In this document: positions 13,787-18,979 of the stretch, piece after piece | Layout of the letters: every line of letters starts with the position of its first letter | Position numbering within the stretch: position 1 is the first letter of the stretch | DNA from: Spiro-02 sp964465155 | GTDB lineage: Bacteria; Spirochaetota; Spirochaetia; Sphaerochaetales; Sphaerochaetaceae | DNA: 20,199 nucleotides | Direction: 5' to 3' | Assembly (NCBI GenBank): GCA_964465155.1 | Contig: CAYXIH010000037.1 | Location: 1-20,199 of the forward strand | Program-made: the position numbers and the translations under genes | Notes under the pieces: generated by a model | What the model was told of the DNA's origin: nothing | What the model saw: only the letters and a program-made list of their open reading frames with translations | The model's database searches: none

Positions 13787-14980
13787 ATGACACTCGACAA
13801 GATCTATCACGCTGCATATGTACTGAAGGGAGCTTCCCGCCATACCGATTTGATCAGGGCTCCTAGGATTTTCCCAGATTCAGAGGTCTATCTCAAGACG
13901 GAGAACCTGCAGGTCACCGGCTCGTTCAAGGTGCGCGGTGCCTATTACAAGATTTCCCAGCTCAACCCCCAGCAGCGTGCAAAGGGTGTCATTGCCTGTT
14001 CGGCTGGCAACCATGCGCAGGGTGTTGCGCTGGCCGCCCAGAAGAATGGGATCCAGGCAACGATCTGCATCCCCGAAGGGGCTCCGATCTCCAAGGTGGA
14101 GGCAACGCGTGCCTTCGGTGCAACGGTGAAGCTGGTCCCTGGTGTATATGACGATGCCTACAAGGAGGCATGCCGGCTCCAGCAGGAGACTGGAATGACC
14201 CTCATCCATCCGTTCGATGACGAAGATGTCATTGCCGGGCAGGGGACCATCGGATTGGAGCTGCTGGACCAGCTGCCCGATTTGGATGTCGTGATCGTCC
14301 CAGTTGGGGGTGGCGGCCTCATCTCCGGCGTGGCATATGCCCTGAAGTCCCTCAAGCCCAACTGCAAGGTCTATGGTGTGCAGGCAGCTGGAGCTGCTTC
14401 CATGTATGACTCAATGCATGCCCATGAGAAGGTTACCCTCGACCGGGTCTCCACTGTCGCCGACGGTATTGCCGTCAAGTGCCCCGGGAGCAATACGTTC
14501 GATCTGTGCGAGCGGTATGTTGATGAGATAGTGACCGTCACCGACGACGAGGTGGCATCTGCAATCCTGGCGTTGATGGAGAAGCAGAAACTGGTTGCGG
14601 AAGGTGCTGGTGCTGTCTCGGTTGCCGCTGCAATGTTCGGCAAGGTGGATATCCGCAACAAGAAGACCGTATGCCTGGTCAGTGGCGGAAACATCGACGT
14701 GACGATCCTCTCCCGTGTGATTTCCCGCGGTCTGCTCAAGAGTGGACGGAGCGCTGACTTCACGTTGGAGCTGCTGGACAAGCCAGGCCAGCTGCTTGAG
14801 GTCTCCTCGATCATAGCACGGCTGGGAGGAAACGTGGTTGCTGTGCACCATGACCGCTCAGGTGAGGATACCGACTTGAACAGTTGTACGCTGCGCCTGA
14901 CGCTGGAGACCCGTGACCATGCGCATATCCAACAGATCCACGATGCCCTGATGGAAGCCGGGTTCAAGTTTGTGAGATAA
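13787..14980 (+). CDS. ilvA: Threonine ammonia-lyase with one C-terminal ACT domain
   Basis: This PLP enzyme of 397 residues deaminates threonine to 2-oxobutanoate, either for isoleucine synthesis or for threonine breakdown. The Schiff-base lysine is Lys48 in TGSFKVRGAY. SAGNHAQG is at 72-79, and the phosphate-binding GGGG loop is at 174-177. After about residue 325 a single ACT domain follows (ADFTLELLDKPGQLLEVSSI...). This is the medium form, longer than catabolic TdcB and shorter than the two-ACT IlvA of E. coli. The ACT domain suggests allosteric control by an amino acid. The ATG at 13787 is fixed by GGAGGA. It is transcribed away from the MBL/glyoxalase pair, with which it shares a palindromic operator candidate. 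Confidence 0.95.
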   Translation: MTLDKIYHAAYVLKGASRHTDLIRAPRIFPDSEVYLKTENLQVTGSFKVRGAYYKISQLNPQQRAKGVIACSAGNHAQGVALAAQKNGIQATICIPEGAPISKVEATRAFGATVKLVPGVYDDAYKEACRLQQETGMTLIHPFDDEDVIAGQGTIGLELLDQLPDLDVVIVPVGGGGLISGVAYALKSLKPNCKVYGVQAAGAASMYDSMHAHEKVTLDRVSTVADGIAVKCPGSNTFDLCERYVDEIVTVTDDEVASAILALMEKQKLVAEGAGAVSVAAAMFGKVDIRNKKTVCLVSGGNIDVTILSRVISRGLLKSGRSADFTLELLDKPGQLLEVSSIIARLGGNVVAVHHDRSGEDTDLNSCTLRLTLETRDHAHIQQIHDALMEAGFKFVR

Positions 14981-14997
14981 CGGCAGTTCTCGTGCTC

Positions 14998-15105
14998 ATG
15001 TCATATCGTATGATACGTGTAATTTGTTTGGATTCTGAAAAATGATTGCAAACGTGTTACAGAATATCACGAATGACGTAAATAAGTTTCCTTTCTATTG
15101 ACATA
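14998..15105 (+). promoter_or_regulatory. Promoter and upstream blocks of the first secreted-paralogue gene
   Basis: TTGACA at 15098-15103 is followed by TATTTT (15122-15127) after 18 nt. Upstream lie blocks also found in the same order before the third paralogue: ATGTCATATC (14998-15007), AATGATTGCAAA (15041-15052) and a 26-nt stretch at 15054-15079 ending ACGAATGACGT. A small dyad CGTAT-G-ATACG sits between the first two. No terminator is visible after the threonine ammonia-lyase gene. Confidence 0.5.
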
Positions 15106-15166
15106 TGCAGACGCTCATGCTTATTTTCTCCATAGGAACATACCTGTCCAAGGGAGACTGCCGAAC

Positions 15167-15697
15167 ATGAGGAAACTCATAGCTTGCCTGAGCCTGTTGC
15201 TGATATCGTGTTCTCTCTTCGCTGTAGATCCCAAGCTGTTGACGGTGACGGTGGGGGTGACCCCCCAGACGTTCGTCAAGATAGTAGCAGGCGGCACAAC
15301 GGTGACGCTGGCCAACTTTGATTCGGTTGCATCAGTCTCCAGCTCTGGTCTTGCCACGGGACAAGCCAACGCTACTGCCCTCAACCTGGTAATCCGCACC
15401 AATGAGAACATCAGCTCCATCATGTGCAGCGCCACTCCCATGAAAAATGGTGACAACTTCATGAAATATGGGATTGTCATCGGAAGTTCCTCTCCCGTCA
15501 ACATCACCAATGCAGCTTCGGCTGCCATTGCCATGACAGGAACCAGCGACCTTACCGGTGCCATGCGCATCATCAGCAGGACGTTCTCCCTCTTTGCATA
15601 TGCCTCGGGTGACGAGGCCAATAAAATTTACGGGACCGGCACTGCACCTGCAGGTGAGTATGTCGCTACCCTGACGTTTACCGTCACCAGTGCTTGA
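15167..15697 (+). CDS. Secreted protein of an unrecognised family, paralogue 1
   Basis: This 176-residue protein starts with a signal peptide (MRKLIACLSLLLISCSLFA, likely cleaved before VDPK; LISC could also be read as a lipobox). The mature part is rich in Ser, Thr, Val and Ala and alternates like a beta-sandwich. It ends APAGEYVATLTFTVTSA, resembling the last strand of pilin-like or spore-coat-U-like domains, which is structural inference only. The architecture matches the next two genes, although identity is low and its TVGVTPQTFVKIVAG region is the clearest common part. The ATG at 15167 has AGGGAGA upstream. The gene is followed after 7 nt by paralogue 2. Confidence 0.75.
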   Translation: MRKLIACLSLLLISCSLFAVDPKLLTVTVGVTPQTFVKIVAGGTTVTLANFDSVASVSSSGLATGQANATALNLVIRTNENISSIMCSATPMKNGDNFMKYGIVIGSSSPVNITNAASAAIAMTGTSDLTGAMRIISRTFSLFAYASGDEANKIYGTGTAPAGEYVATLTFTVTSA

Positions 15698-15704
15698 GGT
15701 ACCC

Positions 15705-16226
15705 ATGAAACGGTTGCAGCTGTTGCTCTGCGTCCTGCTGGTGCCTATGGTAGTGATGGCAAAGAGCTCGTTGTTGTCCCTCAACATTGGGATTCCTCCC
15801 GTAACCCGCGTGGGGATCGTCAATGGATACTACTCGGGGGAAGTATTCCCCTCTGCCTTGATTGGTGAGAATCCCCAGAAACTGACAACGGAACAGCAGC
15901 CCTTTACCTTGGTGCTGGAGAGCAACCAAAGCTATAGCTATATCATGGCTTTCCCCTATCCCATGTCCAATGGCAATGGGGCGTTCATCCAGTACACCAT
16001 GAGCCATGAGGGGTATTCGGTGGTGGTGGATGAGCAGCAGTGGGGGTATCTGTTCCTCATTCCTTCCTCGTATTACAAAGGGTATCAGCTCAAGCGGGCC
16101 TATTTTACTGTCCAGGCATCAGAGACTACCTCCGAAGCGGAAGCATACTATGGGATATTTGGGGTACAGAATGCCCCTGCGGGTGTGTATGAAGGAAAGG
16201 TTGTTATCCAATATACGGTTTTGTAG
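15705..16226 (+). CDS. Secreted protein of an unrecognised family, paralogue 2
   Basis: This 173-residue protein has a signal peptide (about 1-19, ending VVMA|KSS). It is clearly paralogous to the third gene: both have GIVxGxY, FPxxLIGENxQ, FTLVxESNQxxSY, a Tyr-rich central part, TTSE, and the end NAPxGxYxGxxxIxYxV. There are no Cys in the mature protein and no enzyme motif, so a structural or adhesive surface role is more likely than catalysis. The ATG at 15705 overlaps translation signals with the previous gene: its GAGGT spans the previous stop codon. A GTG at 15690 would precede the stop and give no signal peptide start. Confidence 0.75.
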   Translation: MKRLQLLLCVLLVPMVVMAKSSLLSLNIGIPPVTRVGIVNGYYSGEVFPSALIGENPQKLTTEQQPFTLVLESNQSYSYIMAFPYPMSNGNGAFIQYTMSHEGYSVVVDEQQWGYLFLIPSSYYKGYQLKRAYFTVQASETTSEAEAYYGIFGVQNAPAGVYEGKVVIQYTVL

Positions 16227-16245
16227 ACCAAGAAATGGTTGTTGT

Positions 16246-16373
16246 ATGTCATATCACCAAATGCTTGCAAATAAGTATATATATAAAATTAAACGAACCT
16301 GTGTACAAGATATACGAAATACGTGCCAGACAATCAATAATGTGTTGACATAAGTTGAAAGCTCCCCTATAGT
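16246..16373 (+). promoter_or_regulatory. Promoter and upstream blocks of the third secreted-paralogue gene
   Basis: TTGACA (16345-16350) and TATAGT (16368-16373) are 17 nt apart, a near-perfect promoter; transcription would start near 16380. Upstream blocks repeat those before paralogue 1: ATGTCATATC (16246-16255), AATGCTTGCAAA (16260-16271) and the 24 nt at 16301-16324 ending ACGAAATACGT. A 29-nt stretch rich in TATA separates the last two. Confidence 0.75.
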
Positions 16374-16415
16374 CAGATTAGGACAGTTGCTGAAATTTGA
16401 CTGAGGAGGTTCCGT

Positions 16416-16955
16416 ATGAAGCGCATGGTTTGTATTTGTATTTCACTGCTCATGTGTTTTGGTTTGTTCGCAAGCAATACGTCGGTCCTCAACCTCGGTG
16501 CTGAAATACAACCGATTCTCAAGGTGGGTATTGTTGCTGGGACCTATACAGAGCAGACATTTCCTGATTCATTGATCGGAGAGAATGTTCAGACTATCGG
16601 AAAGGATGTTGCTACCTTCACGCTGGTGGTCGAGAGCAATCAGGCTCTGAGCTATTTTGCCGCTGTCCCATACGTGATGGTGTATTCCGGCTCATACATG
16701 AAGTATACGCTGTCCCATGCTTCGGGTTCATCAACTGTCACCAATGAAACAGGTGATTACTTGATACTGCTGAAATCTACCAATGATCCCGATACCCCTG
16801 CATCTCCGGCCAGACGCTTCATGGCTACTACGTTCACCGTGGATTTGGCTGACACCACCTCCGAGACTGAGAGAAACCAACATGTCTTTGGTGTGGACAA
16901 TGCGCCAAGTGGGACGTATGCTGGCTCCATTGCCATTCACTATAGTGTGGTGTAA
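16416..16955 (+). CDS. Secreted protein of an unrecognised family, paralogue 3
   Basis: This 179-residue protein has a signal peptide ending GLFA|SNT. It shares with paralogue 2 the series KVGIVAGTY, FPDSLIGENVQ, FTLVVESNQALSY, DTTSETE and NAPSGTYAGSIAIHYSVV; with paralogue 1 it shares only the overall plan. The mature part has no Cys, transmembrane helix or anchor, so it should be periplasmic or attached to a partner. GAGGAGG precedes the ATG. Unlike paralogue 2 it has its own strong promoter. yaaA starts only 14 nt after its stop and may be read from the same mRNA. The function is unknown. Confidence 0.78.
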   Translation: MKRMVCICISLLMCFGLFASNTSVLNLGAEIQPILKVGIVAGTYTEQTFPDSLIGENVQTIGKDVATFTLVVESNQALSYFAAVPYVMVYSGSYMKYTLSHASGSSTVTNETGDYLILLKSTNDPDTPASPARRFMATTFTVDLADTTSETERNQHVFGVDNAPSGTYAGSIAIHYSVV

Positions 16956-16969
16956 TACTAGCAAGTAAT

Positions 16970-17588
16970 ATGCAGATCATTATTTCCCCGGCTAAGAAAA
17001 TGCGCAATGACCGTGATTTCCTTGCGCCCGTCACCAAACCACAGTTCATTGCACAGGCACAGGAGTTGGTGGACCTCCTCAAGGCGTTGCCATTGGCAGA
17101 GCTTCGGGGTGTGCTGCAGTGCAATGCATCAATAGCTTCCCTCAACTTTGACCGGTATGCAGCAATGGACTTGTCCAGTGGGGCAAGGAATCCTGCAATC
17201 TTGTGTTATGACGGGATCCAATACACCTATATGGCGTCCCAGGTGTTCAACCTGGGGCAGTATGGGTACCTGCAGGAACATCTGCGGATCATCAGCGGGT
17301 TGTACGGGGTGCTCAGGCCACTGGATGGGGTAGTACCGTACCGGTTGGAGATGCAGGCCAAGCTGATGGTGAATGGTTGCCCATCGTTGTATGCCTATTG
17401 GGGAAACTTATTGGGACAANNNNNNNNNNNNNNNNNNNNNNNNNNNNNNNNNNNNNNNNNNNNNNNNNNNNNNNNNNNNNNNNNNNNNNNNNNNNNNNNN
17501 NNNNNNNNNNNNNNNNNNNTTCACCGGCATGGGGTATCAGTTCGATGCTTCCCGCTCCAATGCCACAACCTATGTATTTGTCAGGTAG
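16970..17588 (+). CDS. yaaA: YaaA family peroxide-stress protein, interrupted by an assembly gap
   Basis: YaaA (DUF328) limits free iron and oxidative damage during peroxide stress and binds DNA in E. coli. The first 150 codons carry the start MQIIISPAKKM and the family core HLRIISGLYGVLRPLDGVVPYRLEMQAKL, then YAYWGNLLG. After 100 N the true C-terminus resumes at 17520 as FTGMGYQFDASRSNATTYVFVR and a stop at 17588. Compared with E. coli YaaA (about 258 residues), roughly 75-80 codons are missing, so the real gap is nearer 230 nt than 100. Both sides break exactly on codon boundaries, and 100 is not divisible by 3, so a plain translation looks frameshifted; this is an artefact. Only a weak ribosome site precedes the ATG. 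Confidence 0.88.
17420..17519. other. Assembly gap of 100 N
   Basis: Exactly 100 N stand here, the usual placeholder for a scaffold join of unknown size. It lies inside yaaA. About 230 nt are expected if the gene is intact. Confidence 0.98.
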
Positions 17589-17595
17589 TGGGGTC

Positions 17596-17624
17596 TAGAA
17601 CGTTTTCCAAAATATGAGTAGCAT
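17596..17624 (+). promoter_or_regulatory. Possible promoter for the riboswitch/antiporter transcript
   Basis: TAGAAC (17596-17601) and TAGCAT (17619-17624) are 17 nt apart (3/6 and 4/6 matches). The start would fall at 17631, the first G of the riboswitch aptamer, which supports this weak box. Confidence 0.4.
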
Positions 17625-17630
17625 GTCAAT

Positions 17631-17690
17631 GGGAATGAGGTGCTCCCAAAGGGTTTTCCCTTGAACCGCCGTAAGGCTGATGACTTCTGC
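17631..17690 (+). promoter_or_regulatory. Fluoride (crcB-motif) riboswitch aptamer
   Basis: All structural parts of the fluoride aptamer can be placed. The pseudoknot pairs GGGA (17631-17634) with TCCC (17644-17647). The ATGAGG segment follows directly, and GAGGT (17637-17641) pairs with ACTTC (17683-17687) as the closing helix P1. AACC leads into the hairpin GCC-GTAA-GGC (17668-17677), followed by the conserved TGATG (17678-17682) and CTTCTGC. The order and spacing match the Thermotoga petrophila aptamer known from its crystal structure (GGCGAUGAGG..., GCCC...GGGCUGAUGGCCUCUAC). One addition is a small hairpin AAGGG-TTTT-CCCTT at 17649-17662, between the pseudoknot and the hairpin. It lies 50 nt upstream of the antiporter start. 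Confidence 0.88.
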
Positions 17691-17734
17691 GAAATACAAA
17701 AACGCAGAAGGAGTATCTCCTTGTGCGGAAGGGG
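17684..17734 (+). promoter_or_regulatory. Translational expression platform of the fluoride riboswitch
   Basis: Three mutually exclusive pairings lie in a row. CTTCTGCG (17684-17691), which shares bases with P1, can pair with CGCAGAAG (17703-17710). AAGGAG (17708-17713) can pair with CTCCTT (17717-17722). CTCCTT can instead pair with the Shine-Dalgarno AAGGGG (17729-17734) across a 6-nt loop. With fluoride, P1 holds CTTC, AAGGAG captures CTCCTT and the Shine-Dalgarno is free. Without fluoride, AAG is taken by the first helix and CTCCTT masks the Shine-Dalgarno. This predicts fluoride-induced translation. No T-run is present, so it is not a terminator. Confidence 0.72.
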
Positions 17735-17740
17735 AACCGT

Positions 17741-18931
17741 ATGTTCTTGAGCCTTGCGTTGCTGGTCCTAGCCGGAATCCTTGCAGGGAAATTGTGCAAG
17801 TTGGTCCGTATTCCACCTTTGGTGGGGATGATTGCAGTCGGCATTTGTTTTGGACCGCAAGTATTGAATATCATAGATCCGTCATTGCTCGCTGCCTCTG
17901 CGTACCTCAGGAAGATTGCATTGGTCATCATCTTGTCACGTGCTGGCTTGTCGCTGAACTTCTCCGAGTTGCGCAGCGTGGGCCGTCCAGCCGTCTTGTT
18001 GTGCTTTGTACCCGCGTGCTGCGAGATTATAGCGGTAACGCTGTTGGCACCATGGCTACTGGGAGTTTCGTATATCGAGGCAGCTGTGATGGGCAGCGTG
18101 GTTGCGGCAGTATCCCCTGCAATTGTAGTTCCACGCATGCTGTTGCTGATGGACCAGGGGTACGGTACCGACCATGGGGTTCCCCAGATGATATTGGCGG
18201 GCTCCTCTGTCGACGATGTGTTCGTCATTGTAATGTTCACTGCATTCACATCCCTTGCCCAAGGTGGAAATCCTGGGTTCTTCCAGTTTGCCCAGATACC
18301 CATATCAATTGCCACGGGTGTTGGTGTTGGCCTGGGAATTGGCTGGCTATTGTCGTTGCTCTTTTCCCGCGTGGAATCCTCCGACGCAATGAAGGTGGTC
18401 ATATTCATCAGCGTTGCATTCCTGCTGGTGGGCATTGAAGATGCCGTTGGAACGGTGGTTCCATTCTCTTCGCTGCTGGGTGTCATGGCAATGGGGATGA
18501 TGCTGCGCATCAAGTTGCCAGAGGTGGCAGGAAAGATTGCATTCTCCTTTGGTGGGCTGTGGGTCGGGGCGGAGCTGCTGTTGTTCCTGCTTGTGGGGGC
18601 TTCGGTGAATATAGGAGTTGCCTTGGCCGCGGGGTGGAGTGCAATTTTCTTGGTGATATTGTCACTCATCGTGAGGATGGTGGGAGTCGCTGGATGTATG
18701 CTGGGAACCAAGCTGGATGGCAAGGAGCGGCTGTTCTGCATGATGGCCTATACGCCCAAGGCAACGGTCCAGGCGGCTATCGGAGCGGTTCCATTGGCCA
18801 TGGGACTTGCTTGTGGACAGATTGTTCTGACCGTGGCTGTCCTGTCGATTCTCCTCACTGCCCCTATTGGTGCCGTCTGCATAGACAGGAGCTACCGGAG
18901 GCTGCTCAGGCATACTCCTGTACGCAACTGA
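17741..18931 (+). CDS. Cation:proton antiporter (CPA superfamily) under a fluoride riboswitch
   Basis: This 396-residue inner-membrane protein has about 11-12 hydrophobic segments. The antiporter core shows LVGMIAVGICFGP (27-39), LSRAGLSLNF (65-74), the unwound-helix region AAVSPAIVVPRML (122-134) and the acidic pair Asp158-Asp159 in AGSSVDDVF, typical of electrogenic CPA2-type exchangers; GTVVPFSSLLGVMAMGMML also fits. It should swap protons for Na+ or K+ (or possibly export an anion-linked load). I chose the ATG at 17741, which has GGAAGGGG 6 nt upstream; a GTG at 17723 lies inside the regulatory hairpin. The fluoride riboswitch directly upstream suggests it helps cells cope with fluoride or its effect on ions and pH. 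The RclA-like gene follows after 48 nt. Confidence 0.9.
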   Translation: MFLSLALLVLAGILAGKLCKLVRIPPLVGMIAVGICFGPQVLNIIDPSLLAASAYLRKIALVIILSRAGLSLNFSELRSVGRPAVLLCFVPACCEIIAVTLLAPWLLGVSYIEAAVMGSVVAAVSPAIVVPRMLLLMDQGYGTDHGVPQMILAGSSVDDVFVIVMFTAFTSLAQGGNPGFFQFAQIPISIATGVGVGLGIGWLLSLLFSRVESSDAMKVVIFISVAFLLVGIEDAVGTVVPFSSLLGVMAMGMMLRIKLPEVAGKIAFSFGGLWVGAELLLFLLVGASVNIGVALAAGWSAIFLVILSLIVRMVGVAGCMLGTKLDGKERLFCMMAYTPKATVQAAIGAVPLAMGLACGQIVLTVAVLSILLTAPIGAVCIDRSYRRLLRHTPVRN

Positions 18932-18941
18932 GCAACAGCAG

Positions 18942-18968
18942 TATGCTTGTCTTGTACATGCAAGCATA
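18942..18968 (+). promoter_or_regulatory. Inverted repeat touching the Shine-Dalgarno of the RclA-like gene
   Basis: TATGCTTG (18942-18949) and CAAGCATA (18961-18968) are perfect 8-bp arms around 11 nt. The right arm ends directly at GGAGG (18969-18973). It could be an RNA hairpin affecting translation or a DNA operator within the antiporter/RclA unit. There is no T-run, so a terminator is unlikely. Confidence 0.5.
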
Positions 18969-18979
18969 GGAGGCAACAG

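Noticed and set aside
13777..14980. Calling the threonine enzyme serine dehydratase or TdcB
   Set aside because: The C-terminal ACT domain and length fit the medium-form threonine ammonia-lyase; serine activity cannot be excluded from sequence.
14981..15166. RNA gene or CRISPR-like repeat between threonine ammonia-lyase and the secreted proteins
   Set aside because: Only a short CGTAT-G-ATACG dyad and promoter-type blocks are present; no cloverleaf or regularly spaced repeats.
17520..17617. Alternative yaaA C-terminus ending HRHGVSVRCF... at 17617
   Set aside because: That frame results from translating through 100 N. The other frame gives FTGMGYQFDASRS...VFVR, the expected YaaA end.
17703..17722. 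Intrinsic terminator in the antiporter leader
   Set aside because: The AAGGAG-TAT-CTCCTT hairpin has no T-run and lies next to the Shine-Dalgarno, which suits translational control.
17631..17740. c-di-GMP, c-di-AMP and sodium-type riboswitches for the antiporter leader
   Set aside because: The conserved bases I recall for the c-di-GMP (GEMM-I) and c-di-AMP classes are absent, and I do not recall the sodium-class consensus well enough to compare directly; the order and pairing fit the fluoride aptamer throughout.
17626..18741. Minus-strand open frame of 371 codons opposite the antiporter
   Set aside because: Ser/Thr/Asn/Pro-rich composition typical of the reverse complement of a membrane-protein gene; it also crosses the riboswitch.
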